The notes under the pieces: generated by a model
What the model was told of the DNA's origin: nothing
Seen by the model: only the letters and a program-made list of their open reading frames with translations
Databases searched by the model: none
Part shown: in pieces, positions 1-7,796 of the stretch
How positions within the stretch are numbered: position 1 is the first letter of the stretch
Layout: each line of letters begins with the position of its first letter
Program-made: the position numbers and the translations under genes
Virus record (IMG/VR): IMGVR_UViG_3300006033_000071
Coordinates: 1 to 33,790 of that record
DNA: 33,790 nt
Reading direction: 5' to 3' (one strand)
Source: a virus

Positions 1-23
1 GGTAGGGGGCAAGGGGGCAGGGG
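1..23 (+). repeat. G-run repeat (right part of junction repeat array)
   Basis: Three runs of four or five G at 5-9, 13-17 and 20-23 are separated by only CAA and CA. The 12-mer TAGGGGGCAAGG (3-14) recurs exactly at the other end of the window (33778-33789), and a one-base variant starts at 33760. If the ends are joined, the array holds at least four consecutive long G-runs on the plus strand, enough for a G-quadruplex. It could be an origin, a packaging signal or a transcription barrier. The sequence does not decide between these. Confidence 0.6.
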
Positions 24-49
24 ACTTTCGATGATGCTGAACGCGATGG

Positions 50-78
50 TTGATTGTCTAAAGCCTTTAGGGTATAGT
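50..78 (+). promoter_or_regulatory. sigma70-like promoter of the rightward late operon
   Basis: A -35 box TTGATT (50-55) and a -10 box TATAGT (73-78) are separated by exactly 17 bases. The predicted transcript start is near 85 and the first gene starts at 111 behind a good ribosome site (AGGAGA, 100-105). This is the only clear promoter before the packaging and structural genes, so it probably drives the whole rightward operon. The downstream repeats at 61-71 and 83-96 suggest that it is controlled. Confidence 0.6.
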
Positions 79-96
79 TGAAAAGCCTATAGGCTT
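61..96. promoter_or_regulatory. operator-like repeats over the late promoter
   Basis: AAGCCTATAGGCTT (83-96) is a perfect 14-base palindrome at the predicted transcript start. A related element, AAGCCTTTAGG (61-71), lies between the -35 and -10 boxes. The two copies start 22 bases apart, about two helical turns, so a dimeric regulator could bind both on the same face of the DNA. The 61-residue HTH protein (31541) and the Arc-like protein (25553, minus) are the only visible candidates. Binding is inference. Confidence 0.5.
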
Positions 97-110
97 AAAA
101 GGAGATTTAA

Positions 111-401
111 ATGGCAAAGACATATTTTGGAAGAATCCCAAACGAAAAAGACGGTTGGTCAATGGTGAAGTCGATTGAAGACGATGGCCAAGAATGGTTG
201 GTATTCAAAAAATCACAGGAACACTCAGACGACTGGAACACCTACAAAGTGGTGGCAAAAGGTAGAGTAGAAAAAAAAGCCAACTATTGGCTGGTGAAAA
301 ATCACGTTACAGGACAGCTTGGATTCCCAGCTGATTACGTCATGATGAGGCAGTACAGACCAAACCTGCATGCTCAAGTTGAGGAGATTTTTAGAAAATG
401 A
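111..401 (+). CDS. conserved phage protein of unknown function, first gene of late operon
   Basis: This is a 96-residue soluble protein with no signal peptide or membrane segment, and I do not recognise its function. It is rich in charged and aromatic residues (several Trp and Tyr). The C-terminal part around residues 60-90 (VKNHVTGQLGFPADYVMMRQ) reads as a compact conserved domain. AGGAGA sits seven bases before the ATG, so the start is secure. Its stop overlaps the next start (ATGA, 398-401), which implies coupled translation with the small protein before the terminase. Being first in the packaging operon, it may be a small DNA-binding or packaging accessory protein, but nothing in the sequence proves this. 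Confidence 0.75.
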   Translation: MAKTYFGRIPNEKDGWSMVKSIEDDGQEWLVFKKSQEHSDDWNTYKVVAKGRVEKKANYWLVKNHVTGQLGFPADYVMMRQYRPNLHAQVEEIFRK

Positions 402-580
402 CCAAACAAAGAGAAACCCCAAACTTCACAACATGGCAACATGACACGCTGGCCAAGTTTGCAACTGAGGTCTACATCAGACTTCAAGATGAGCAGGCCG
501 CAAACGAGCAACTCAGGATGGATTTAAAAGATGCCATGAAACTGGCGCGAATCGAAAACATGAAGGACAATGCAGCATGA
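398..580 (+). CDS. small helical protein upstream of terminase
   Basis: This is a 60-residue, mostly helical protein of unknown function. Residues 9-53 contain the pattern NFTTWQHDTLAKFATEVY followed by a Gln- and Leu-rich helix that could form a coiled coil. I recall similar short proteins (a W-x-HDTL-x-x-FA core, then QLRxDLKDA) directly before small terminases in other betaproteobacterial phages. That is memory, not a search. It overlaps its neighbours by ATGA on both sides (398-401 and 577-580), which is strong evidence that it is translated. A role beside the terminase is inferred only from position. Confidence 0.75.
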   Translation: MTKQRETPNFTTWQHDTLAKFATEVYIRLQDEQAANEQLRMDLKDAMKLARIENMKDNAA

Positions 581-1029
581 CCACAAAATCACACAAAGCA
601 AAAGCTCCAGCCAAGCGAACTAAGCCTGGCAGTGAAGACCGAGCCGTGATCGCTGACATGGTGCTCGAAGGAATGCGCAGCGGTCTGAGCGCCTTCAAAG
701 CCTGTCAAGCAGCTGGTGTTCCTCAAAGCACTTTCTCACGCTGGGTTGACGATGATGCTACCCTTGCGGAGAATTACGCGCGCGCGAGGGAAGACCTGAT
801 CGAACGCATGGCCACAGAGATCATGGAGATCAGCGACCAAGACGTTGGCGTGGCCGTTGATGGCAAGAAAGACTGGGCAGCAGTGCAAAAACACAGACTA
901 CAAGTTGACACCCGCAAATGGCTGTTGTCCAAACTGGCTCCAAAGAAGTTTGGCGACAAGATCGAGGTTTCTGGTGATCCTGCCAATCCCCTGGTGCAAA
1001 GAATTGAGCGCGTGGTCGTTAAGGCATGA
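577..1029 (+). CDS. terminase small subunit
   Basis: This 150-residue protein is predicted to recognise phage DNA for packaging and present it to the large subunit. An N-terminal basic stretch (residues 3-18) is followed by a helix-turn-helix-like segment, about 35-53 (SAFKACQAAGVPQSTFSRWV). The C-terminal part has VDTRKWLLSKLAPKKFGDK (about 111-129), a signature of many phage small terminases. It overlaps the gene before and the large terminase after it by ATGA. In P22-like phages the pac site often lies within the small terminase gene, so this region is also a candidate headful start site. The family call is firm. DNA specificity cannot be read from the sequence. Confidence 0.9.
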   Translation: MTTKSHKAKAPAKRTKPGSEDRAVIADMVLEGMRSGLSAFKACQAAGVPQSTFSRWVDDDATLAENYARAREDLIERMATEIMEISDQDVGVAVDGKKDWAAVQKHRLQVDTRKWLLSKLAPKKFGDKIEVSGDPANPLVQRIERVVVKA

Positions 1030-2249
1030 CCGTTCTGCAACTTCCAACACCCGAGTGGGCAGTTCCACTGCTGGAGCCAAGCCGCTACAAAGGCGCTTGG
1101 GGTGGCCGAGGTTCTGGCAAGTCACACATGTTTGCCGAGTTGATGATCGAGGCTCACATCATGGACCAGAAGCGCAGAAGCGTCTGCGTGCGTGAAATCC
1201 AGAAGTCGCTCAATCAGTCCGTCAAGCGCCTGCTCGAAATGAAAATCGAGCAAATGAACGCTGGCGCTTACTTTGAGGTGCAGGAGGCCGTGATCAAGTC
1301 CAAGAAAGGCGATGGCATGATCATCTTCCAAGGCATGCAAAACCACACAGCCGACTCGATCAAGTCGCTTGAAGGTTACGACTGCGCTTGGGTGGAGGAG
1401 GCTCAAAGCCTGAGCCAGACCAGCCTCGACCTATTGCGGCCAACCATTCGCAAGCCCGAATCCGAGCTGTGGTTTACATGGAATCCGCGCCAGCAAAACG
1501 ACCCTGTCGACTTTCTGCTGCGTGGTCCGACACCACCAAAGGACGCGCAAGTCTTGAAGGTCAACTTCACCGACAACCCTTGGTTTCCACAAGTCCTGCG
1601 CGATGAGATGGAATACGACAAGAGGCGAGACCCAGACAAATACCAGCATGTCTGGATGGGAAGCTATCTCACAAACAGCAACACCCGAGTGTTCAAGAAC
1701 TGGCGCGTCGAGGACTTCGAGGCACCGCCAGACGCAATCCACCGGCTCGGTGCAGACTGGGGATTCGCGGTCGACCCGACCACACTGGTGCGCTGCCACA
1801 TCATTGGCCGCACGCTGTACATCGACTACGAGGCCTACATGGTCGGCTGCGAGATCGTCAACACACCCGAGCTTTTCATGCAGGTGCCAGAGGCCGAGAA
1901 GTGGCCAATCGTGGCCGACTCAGCCAGGCCAGAGACGATCAGCCACATGAAAAAGAATGGCTTTCCAAAGATCATGACAGCGGTCAAAGGCCCAAAGTCG
2001 GTCGAGGAAGGCATTGAGTTCCTGAAGAACTACGACATCGTGGTTCACCCTCGGTGCATCCACACCATTGACGAGCTGACGCTGTACAGTTACAAGCAAG
2101 ACCCGCTGACCGGCAAAATCTTGCCGGTGCTGGAAGACAAGAAAAACCACGTGATCGATGCCCTGCGTTATGCCTGCGAAGGTGTGAGGCGTGCAGCCAT
2201 CACGAAGCCTGCAACATTCACTCCATTGCCAAATGTAAAGAAATGGTGA
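1026..2249 (+). CDS. terminase large subunit (ATPase-nuclease)
   Basis: This 407-residue motor protein pumps DNA into the prohead through the portal and cuts it when the head is full. The Walker A motif is GGRGSGKS (26-33). Walker B with its catalytic glutamates is YDCAWVEEA (118-126), and TWNP (151-154) resembles the coupling motif. The RNase H-fold nuclease half shows GADWG (D244), VADSAR (D298) and HVIDALRYA (D378), the usual three acidic positions. Length and motif spacing fit the PBSX-like branch of large terminases. Its start overlaps the small terminase stop by ATGA. Motifs look intact, so the enzyme should be active. Confidence 0.95.
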   Translation: MTVLQLPTPEWAVPLLEPSRYKGAWGGRGSGKSHMFAELMIEAHIMDQKRRSVCVREIQKSLNQSVKRLLEMKIEQMNAGAYFEVQEAVIKSKKGDGMIIFQGMQNHTADSIKSLEGYDCAWVEEAQSLSQTSLDLLRPTIRKPESELWFTWNPRQQNDPVDFLLRGPTPPKDAQVLKVNFTDNPWFPQVLRDEMEYDKRRDPDKYQHVWMGSYLTNSNTRVFKNWRVEDFEAPPDAIHRLGADWGFAVDPTTLVRCHIIGRTLYIDYEAYMVGCEIVNTPELFMQVPEAEKWPIVADSARPETISHMKKNGFPKIMTAVKGPKSVEEGIEFLKNYDIVVHPRCIHTIDELTLYSYKQDPLTGKILPVLEDKKNHVIDALRYACEGVRRAAITKPATFTPLPNVKKW

Positions 2250-2276
2250 GAAAATCACACAAAATGAGGATATAAC

Positions 2277-4337
2277 ATGGCCAGACTCTCAAACGATCAA
2301 CGCCTTGCGAACCTGCACGACGAAGCTCTCGCGCAATTCGATGATGTGCAAAGCGCACTGCGCGACGAGCGCTTGCAATGCCTGCAAGACAGACGCTTCT
2401 ACTCCTTAGCAGGCAGCCAGTGGGAAGGCCCACTCTGGGACCAGTACGAGAACAAACCCAAGTTCGAGGTCAACAAGATCATGCTGGCCGTGATCCGAGT
2501 GGTCAACGAATATCGCAACAACCGCATCACGGTCGACTTCGTCTCCAAAGATGGCGCTGAAAACGACAAGCTGGCCGAGGTCTGCGATGGCCTCTACCGA
2601 GCAGACGAGCAGGCATCCGTGGCCGATGAAGCCTATGACAACGCCTTCGAGGAAGCGGTCGGTGGCGGCATCGGTGCATGGCGCTTGCGCACCGTCTACG
2701 AAAACGAGGAAGACCCAGAGGACGACCGACAGCGCATCCGCATCGAGCCGATCTTCGACGCAGACAGCTCGGTGTTCTTTGACCTCGGTGCTAAACGCCA
2801 AGACAAGTCCGATGCCAAGTTCTGCTTTGTCGTCACATCGATGACGCGCCAGGCATACAAAGACACATGGAACGATGACCCGACCGACTGGCCAAAGATC
2901 ATCCACCAGTACGAGTTTGACTGGTGCACACCCGATGTGGTCTATGTGGCCGAGTACTACAAGGTCGAGGAAAAGACCGAGACCATCCGCATCTTCCAAA
3001 CCATCACAGGCGAGGAAGAGCGCTACACCCAAGCCGACTTTGCCAAAGACGAAATGCTTGAGGAAACTCTGGCAGCCATCGGCACAGTCGAAGTGCGCCA
3101 GCGCAGAATCAAGACCAAGCGCGTGCATAAGTACATCATGTCCGGTGGCAAGGTGCTTGAAGATGCAGGCTACATTGCAGGCAAGTGCATCCCGATCGTG
3201 GTCGTCTACGGCAAACGCTGGTTTGTCGACAACGTCGAGCGATGCATGGGCCATGTGCGCTTGGCCAAAGATGCCCAGCGCCTCAAAAACATGCAGCTGT
3301 CCAAGCTGGGCGAGATCAGCGCATTGTCCTCAGTCGAGAAGCCAATCCTCACGCCTGAGCAGGTCGCTGGCCACCAAGTCATGTGGGCCGAGGACAACCT
3401 CAAGGACTATCCATACCTGCTGATTAACCCGATCACAGACCAGAATGGCAACCAGGCGGTGTCTGGACCTGTGGCCTACACCAGATCGGCAGCCATCCCA
3501 CCGGCAATGGCCGCGCTCTTGCAGATCACCGAGACCGACATGCAGGACATCTTGGGCAACCCAGCTGGCGCAGAAAAGATGGTCAGCAACATCTCAGGCA
3601 AGGCCGTCGAGATGATTCAGGCCCGAGTCGATGGCCAAGCCTTCATCTACATGAGCAACTTTGCCAAGGGCATGAAGCGATGCGGTGAAATCTGGTTGTC
3701 GATGGCCAAGGACATCTACACCGAAGACAAGCGCAAGATGAAAACCGTTGCACCAACTGGCGAGGCCGGCATGGTCGAGCTGATGCAGCCAACCATTGAT
3801 CAGGAAACTGGCGAAGTAGTCATGGCCAATGATCTGACCAGCGCCACATTCGATGTGATCGCAGACGTTGGACCATCGAGCAGCACCAAGCGCCAGGCAA
3901 CTGTCCGCGCCTTGACCGGCATGCTCCAGATCACCCAAGACCCAGAGACAGCCCAAGTGATCACGGCAATGGCCATGATGAACATGGAAGGCGAGGGCAT
4001 CAGCGATGCCAATGCCTACTTCCGCAAGAAGCTCCTGCGCATGGGTGTGGTTAAGCCAACCGACATGGAAGCCGAAGAACTCATGGCCGAGATGCAAGGC
4101 CAGCCGCAAGACCCGAATGCCATGTACCTGCAAGCCGCAGCTGAGAATGAAACTGCCAAAGCAGCCAAAGCCAGAGCTGATACCGTAGAAACTGTGGCCA
4201 GCGCAGAACTCAAACGAGCTCAAACGCTGGAGACGCTGGGCAAGGTCGATGAGACTGCGCAGAACATGGCGCTCACAAATGCAGAGGCTGTGCAACAAAT
4301 TTTGCAAGGCCAGATCGTTCAACCAGTTGTAAGATGA
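2277..4337 (+). CDS. portal protein, P22 gp1-like
   Basis: This 686-residue protein is predicted to form the twelve-fold ring at the capsid vertex through which DNA enters and leaves. The N-terminal region (YSLAGSQWEGPLWDQYENKP, about 42-61, then VNKIMLAVIRVVNEYRNN) and the long acidic body match the P22-type portal family. P22 gp1 is about 725 residues, so this copy is slightly shorter. The last 90 residues or so are Ala-, Glu- and Gln-rich and probably helical, like the P22 barrel. It follows the large terminase after a 27-base gap containing a GAGGAT-type ribosome site. The order terminase, portal, scaffold, coat is that of P22. Confidence 0.93.
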   Translation: MARLSNDQRLANLHDEALAQFDDVQSALRDERLQCLQDRRFYSLAGSQWEGPLWDQYENKPKFEVNKIMLAVIRVVNEYRNNRITVDFVSKDGAENDKLAEVCDGLYRADEQASVADEAYDNAFEEAVGGGIGAWRLRTVYENEEDPEDDRQRIRIEPIFDADSSVFFDLGAKRQDKSDAKFCFVVTSMTRQAYKDTWNDDPTDWPKIIHQYEFDWCTPDVVYVAEYYKVEEKTETIRIFQTITGEEERYTQADFAKDEMLEETLAAIGTVEVRQRRIKTKRVHKYIMSGGKVLEDAGYIAGKCIPIVVVYGKRWFVDNVERCMGHVRLAKDAQRLKNMQLSKLGEISALSSVEKPILTPEQVAGHQVMWAEDNLKDYPYLLINPITDQNGNQAVSGPVAYTRSAAIPPAMAALLQITETDMQDILGNPAGAEKMVSNISGKAVEMIQARVDGQAFIYMSNFAKGMKRCGEIWLSMAKDIYTEDKRKMKTVAPTGEAGMVELMQPTIDQETGEVVMANDLTSATFDVIADVGPSSSTKRQATVRALTGMLQITQDPETAQVITAMAMMNMEGEGISDANAYFRKKLLRMGVVKPTDMEAEELMAEMQGQPQDPNAMYLQAAAENETAKAAKARADTVETVASAELKRAQTLETLGKVDETAQNMALTNAEAVQQILQGQIVQPVVR

Positions 4338-4361
4338 ACGAAAAAGCGCGAGAATGTGATA

Positions 4362-4382
4362 AACGGCATCCACCCAGCCGTT
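4362..4382 (+). other. short hairpin in portal-scaffold gap
   Basis: AACGGC (4362-4367) and GCCGTT (4377-4382) can pair around a nine-base loop in the 74-base gap between portal and scaffold genes. No T-run follows, so it is not a normal intrinsic terminator. It might pause transcription, be an RNA processing site, or modulate translation of the scaffold gene, whose ribosome site is weak. It may equally be chance. Confidence 0.3.
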
Positions 4383-4411
4383 CTAATGGGTGAGTTTGAT
4401 GGGGTCAGAAG

Positions 4412-5308
4412 ATGAACACAAAGGCAGTATCAGGAGAAGAAAACCAAGACGATGACACCATCGTCATTGAGGACGAAGGCCAAAGCACTGAGCAAACCAC
4501 CGATGAGCAAAAATCCATTGGCGACCAGAGCGAAGACCAGACAACCGAAGATGGCGAAGGCGAAAGCGACGAGGTGATCGTATCCATTGGTGAGGAAGCG
4601 CCACCTCCCGAAGAACAGACTCATGCGCCTGAATGGGTACGCGAGCTGCGTAAGACGAACAGAGAATTGCAACGGCAAAACCGTGAACTGCAAGGCAAGC
4701 TGCAAAGCACCGCACAGACTGAGACCAAGCCGGTCGTGCTGGGCAAGAAGCCAAGTCTTGAAGAACATGACTATGACGCTGACAAATTCGAGGCAGCACT
4801 GGCCGATTGGTTTGAGCGCAAGCGACAAGCCGATGAAGCCCAAGCCAAGCAAGAAGCTGAAGTTATGAATCAGCAAAAAGCATGGCAAGCCAAACTGGAT
4901 GGCTATGGCAAGGCGAAAGCCGAGCTGAGAGTCAAAGATTTTGAAGACGCTGAGGCCGTGGCCCAAGAGTTGTTCAACATCACCCAGCAAGGCGTGGTGC
5001 TCCAAGGTGCAGATAATCCTGCGCTCGTCATCTACGCGCTCGGCAAGAATCCAAAGAAGGCCAAAGAGCTGTCCGACATTAAAGACCCTGTAAAGTTTGC
5101 CTTCGCGGTAGCGAAACTGGAGAAAGAATTGAAAGTTACAAACCGTAAGGCAGCCCCGCCACCCGAGAGAATTGTGTCAGGAACTGGCCGAGTATCTGGG
5201 GCGGTGGACTCAACCCTCGAACGGCTGCGAGAAGAAGCGGCTCGTACTGGCAACCTGACGAAAGTCATCCAGTACAAGGCGCAGAAGCGAGCAGCTTCAT
5301 CTAAATGA
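4412..5308 (+). CDS. scaffolding protein, P22 gp8-like
   Basis: This 298-residue protein is predicted to guide coat assembly into a prohead and then leave. P22 gp8 is 303 residues. Residues 1-70 are extremely acidic. PEWVRELRKTNREL (73-86) opens a coiled-coil stretch and resembles a motif of P22-type scaffolds. The middle is Lys/Glu/Ala-rich and helical, and the C-terminus is basic (ends IQYKAQKRAASSK), like the coat-binding helix-loop-helix of gp8. An in-frame stop at 4397-4399 rules out a longer start. The upstream ribosome site (GGGGTC) is weak, which could help tune the scaffold to coat ratio. It sits exactly between portal and coat. Confidence 0.88.
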   Translation: MNTKAVSGEENQDDDTIVIEDEGQSTEQTTDEQKSIGDQSEDQTTEDGEGESDEVIVSIGEEAPPPEEQTHAPEWVRELRKTNRELQRQNRELQGKLQSTAQTETKPVVLGKKPSLEEHDYDADKFEAALADWFERKRQADEAQAKQEAEVMNQQKAWQAKLDGYGKAKAELRVKDFEDAEAVAQELFNITQQGVVLQGADNPALVIYALGKNPKKAKELSDIKDPVKFAFAVAKLEKELKVTNRKAAPPPERIVSGTGRVSGAVDSTLERLREEAARTGNLTKVIQYKAQKRAASSK

Positions 5309-5325
5309 TTTTTTAAGGAAATACC

Positions 5326-6609
5326 ATGTCCAATAGTTTCTCAAAAGAAGAGCGCGTTGCGTTTGAAGACCTCCTCGAAGGCTTCCAAGACGCGCTGGTT
5401 TTGTCTCGTCATGTCAACATCTACAACACAGATCAGACAATGATGGAACGCGCCAACAACACCATCTGGCGTCCCCAGCCTTACATTGCCCAGTCTATCT
5501 CCAGCACTCCTGGCACGACTATCGCTGGCCAATATCAAGGCATGACACAGTTGGCAGTTCCTGCCACCTTGGGCTACAGCAAGACTGTGCCTTGGGAAAT
5601 GACTGCCCTTGAGTTGCGCGATGCGTTGCAAGAAGGCCGTCTGGGTGAGAGCGCCAAGCAAAAGCTGGCATCTGATATCAACGTTGCCATCATGAGCTCT
5701 GCTGCAAACCTCGGCTCTTTGGTTGTGCCTATCGGTGGCGCTGCTGGTGACTATGACGATGTCTCTTTGTGCGACACCATCATGAACGAGCAAGGCGTGC
5801 CTGACTACGATCGTTTCATGGCTTTGTCAAGCCGTGACTACAACGGTCTGGCCGGCAACTTGTCTCAAGCCAGCCGTTCGTTCGGCAATGCCAAGTCTGA
5901 CAAGGCATACGAGCGCAACTACGTTGGCATGGTCGCAGGCTTCGACACCTACAAGATGGACTACGCAAACCGCTTGGCAGCTGCTGGCGGTGGTGGCTCG
6001 ATCACTATCGACACTAGCGGTTCAGGTACACAAGCGAACTACGCTCCTCAAGCCACTTCCACAGCTGTGGGCGGCCAGATCAACGTGGACAACCGCTTCC
6101 AGACCGTGACCGTCTCCTCGACCACTGGCGTGGTTGCTGGCGATGCATTCAAGATCGCAGGCGTGTACGCTGTGCACCACATCACTAAGCAAAGCACTGG
6201 TCAGTTGAAGACTTTCCGTGTTGTGTCTGTTGATTCTGGTACTACCATGACCATCACACCTCCAATCATTGGCGCTCAAGGCTCTGCCACCGATGCTCAA
6301 AAGCAGTACAAGAACGTGGAAGTCGATCCAGCTTCCAACACTTCTGCCATCACCTTCTTGAACGCAAACGCAGCTTCTGTGAACGTGTTCTGGCAGCGTG
6401 ACTCATTGGAAATCTTGCCTGGCCGTTACGCAGTGCCTTCTGACGCTGGTGTCGCAGTGATGCGTGCAAGCACAGACCAAGGCATTGAGTTGGTCTTGCA
6501 AAAGTGGTACGACATCAACAGCATGACGATCAAGTATCGTATGGACACGCTGTTCGGTGTGGTTAACAAGAACCCAGAAATGTCTGGTATCTTGTTGTTC
6601 AACCAGTAA
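5326..6609 (+). CDS. major capsid (coat) protein, P22 gp5-like
   Basis: At 427 residues it matches P22 gp5 (430). The N-terminal helix, the segment about 58-88 (SSTPGTTIAGQYQGMTQLAV and on), and LGYSKTVPWEMTALELRDAL mark the P22 coat family with an HK97 core fold. A Gly-rich run (about 216-219) leads into a Ser/Thr/Val-rich beta region to about 340, in the position of the P22 insertion domain. The ribosome site AAGGAAAT lies well before the ATG. A terminator hairpin follows the stop by 17 bases, fitting the need for much more coat than downstream protein. Codon use is cleaner here than in neighbours, as expected for the most expressed gene. Confidence 0.94.
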   Translation: MSNSFSKEERVAFEDLLEGFQDALVLSRHVNIYNTDQTMMERANNTIWRPQPYIAQSISSTPGTTIAGQYQGMTQLAVPATLGYSKTVPWEMTALELRDALQEGRLGESAKQKLASDINVAIMSSAANLGSLVVPIGGAAGDYDDVSLCDTIMNEQGVPDYDRFMALSSRDYNGLAGNLSQASRSFGNAKSDKAYERNYVGMVAGFDTYKMDYANRLAAAGGGGSITIDTSGSGTQANYAPQATSTAVGGQINVDNRFQTVTVSSTTGVVAGDAFKIAGVYAVHHITKQSTGQLKTFRVVSVDSGTTMTITPPIIGAQGSATDAQKQYKNVEVDPASNTSAITFLNANAASVNVFWQRDSLEILPGRYAVPSDAGVAVMRASTDQGIELVLQKWYDINSMTIKYRMDTLFGVVNKNPEMSGILLFNQ

Positions 6610-6625
6610 TCCAGCAAAAAAGACT

Positions 6626-6646
6626 GGGGGGCTTCGGCCCCCCTTT
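6626..6646 (+). terminator. intrinsic terminator after coat gene
   Basis: GGGGGGC (6626-6632) and GCCCCCC (6637-6643) form a seven-pair, all-GC stem capped by a TTCG tetraloop, one of the most stable RNA loops. Only TTT then C follows, so read-through to the downstream structural genes is likely. An A-run lies just upstream (6615-6620), so some termination of antisense RNA is also possible. It would lower expression of tail genes relative to coat. Confidence 0.85.
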
Positions 6647-6663
6647 CTCAATAGGAGATCACC

Positions 6664-6834
6664 ATGCCATTGACAAAAGGTTATTCGAGCAAATCCATCG
6701 GCAAGAACATCAAAGCCGAGAAAAAAGCAGGCAAGCCTATGAAGCAAGCCGTGGCCATCGCATTGAATGTGGCAACCAAAGCAGCCAAGGCCGCAGGAAA
6801 GCCAAGCAAAGCGCCTAAGAAGGCCATGAAATGA
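6664..6834 (+). CDS. small basic Lys/Ala-rich phage protein (56 aa)
   Basis: This is a 56-residue, very basic protein starting MPLTKGYSSKSIGKNIKAEK. Residues 9-36 contain the pattern SKSIGKNIKAEKKAGKP and then KQAVAIALNVA, which I recall as a recurrent small protein in many tailed phages, often annotated only as hypothetical. The rest is Lys/Ala/Pro repeats. A strong ribosome site (AGGAGATC) precedes the ATG. Its stop overlaps the next start (ATGA, 6831-6834). The charge suggests nucleic-acid binding or a decoration role inside the head, but this is inference. Confidence 0.75.
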   Translation: MPLTKGYSSKSIGKNIKAEKKAGKPMKQAVAIALNVATKAAKAAGKPSKAPKKAMK

Positions 6835-7007
6835 AGTCCGGCTTATATGCCAACATTTACGCCAAGCGTGAGCGCATTGCAGACCAGAAAGCCGCAGGCA
6901 AAACGCCTGAGCGCATGCGCAAGCCAGGCACAAAGGGCGCACCTACTGCCGCAGCTTTCAAAGCCGCAGCAAAAACAGCAAAGCCCATGAAAAGAAAGGC
7001 CAAATGA
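6831..7007 (+). CDS. small basic phage protein (58 aa)
   Basis: This 58-residue basic protein begins MKSGLYANIYAKRERI and continues through MRKPGTKGAPTAAAFKAAA. I recall this GLYANIxAKRxRI ... MRKPGxKGAPT pattern as a widespread, functionally unassigned phage protein family near head genes. It overlaps both neighbours (ATGA at 6831-6834 and ATGATG at 7004-7009), so the coding call is good despite its size. Together with the 56-residue gene it forms a pair of tiny basic proteins directly after the coat gene. They might be packaged with DNA, which virion proteomics could show. Confidence 0.75.
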   Translation: MKSGLYANIYAKRERIADQKAAGKTPERMRKPGTKGAPTAAAFKAAAKTAKPMKRKAK

Positions 7008-7300
7008 TGGAAGCCATCATTCTCATGCCAAGGTACGCAAAGAATAAAAAGCCCATCAAGGTACGCAAGCCATCCAAGCCCATCGATGGCATCAACCACA
7101 GGTTGCTGCGCGAGCAGGCTGAGGCAGCGGCTCAGGCAGCAGCAGCTCAGGCCATCGTGCCTGAAGACGATGCATTGCCAACCCGCGAGGAACTTGAGGC
7201 CAAGGCCACCGAACTCGGAATTCGTTTTGATGGTCGCACAAAAGACAAAAAACTGGGACAATTGATCCAAGACAGATTGTCTGAGAACACAGGAGAATGA
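7004..7300 (+). CDS. basic protein with C-terminal HeH/LEM-like domain
   Basis: This is a 98-residue protein. Residues 10-30 are Lys/Pro-rich, 33-50 are a Glu/Ala/Gln-rich helix, and 59-92 (starting LPTREELEAKATELGIRFDG) look like a small helix-extended-helix (HeH/LEM-like) fold found in several phage head proteins. Starts at 7004 or 7007 are equally possible because two ATGs are adjacent. It overlaps the previous stop. It lies between coat and the gp4-like tail factor, where P22-like phages place head-completion functions, so a head or neck accessory role is reasonable but not shown. Confidence 0.75.
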   Translation: MMEAIILMPRYAKNKKPIKVRKPSKPIDGINHRLLREQAEAAAQAAAAQAIVPEDDALPTREELEAKATELGIRFDGRTKDKKLGQLIQDRLSENTGE

Positions 7301-7301
7301 C

Positions 7302-7784
7302 ATGGGATGGACAAAGCGCCAATTCGTCACACAGGCCTTCGAGGAAATTGGCCTAGCCTCCTACGTCTTTGATCTTTCACCAGAGCAACAGCAGTCTGCT
7401 CTGCGCAGGCTGGACACCATGATTGCAGCATGGAATGCACTCGGCATTCGCTTGGGCTACCCACTTCCATCAAGCCCACAAGACAGCGATCTGGACGAAG
7501 AGACCAATGTGCCAGACAGCTCAAACGAGGCGATCTACACCAATCTGGCCATTAAACTGGCACCGAGCTATGGCAAGCAGGTCATGCCCGACACCAAAGC
7601 CACGGCCAAGGAGTCCTACAACACCTTGCTGTCGCGTGCGGCCATGCCAATGGAGCAACAACTCCCAAGCACCATGCCAGCAGGCGCAGGCAACAAGCCC
7701 TGGCGCGTATACGACAATCCTTTCATCCGTCCGCCAGTCGATCCAGTCTTGGCAGGTCAAGATGGCCCAATCGAATTCAACTGA
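7302..7784 (+). CDS. tail accessory factor, P22 gp4-like
   Basis: This 160-residue protein (P22 gp4 is 166) is predicted to bind under the portal ring and close the head after packaging. The N-terminus WTKRQFVTQAFEEIGLASYV and the segment QQQSALRRLDTMIAAWNALG (about 29-48) are typical of the gp4 family, as is GIRLGYPL. The ribosome site AGGAG lies in the preceding stop region. It comes before the gp10-like gene as in P22, although three small genes are inserted between them here. P22 gp4 has also been reported to have muramidase activity. No such activity can be read from this sequence. Confidence 0.9.
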   Translation: MGWTKRQFVTQAFEEIGLASYVFDLSPEQQQSALRRLDTMIAAWNALGIRLGYPLPSSPQDSDLDEETNVPDSSNEAIYTNLAIKLAPSYGKQVMPDTKATAKESYNTLLSRAAMPMEQQLPSTMPAGAGNKPWRVYDNPFIRPPVDPVLAGQDGPIEFN

Positions 7785-7796
7785 GGAACCACAATC

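Noticed and set aside
2406-3254. 282-residue open frame on the minus strand inside the portal gene
   Set aside because: It is fully antisense to a clear P22-type portal, has no ribosome site and its composition is what a reversed GC-biased codon pattern produces.
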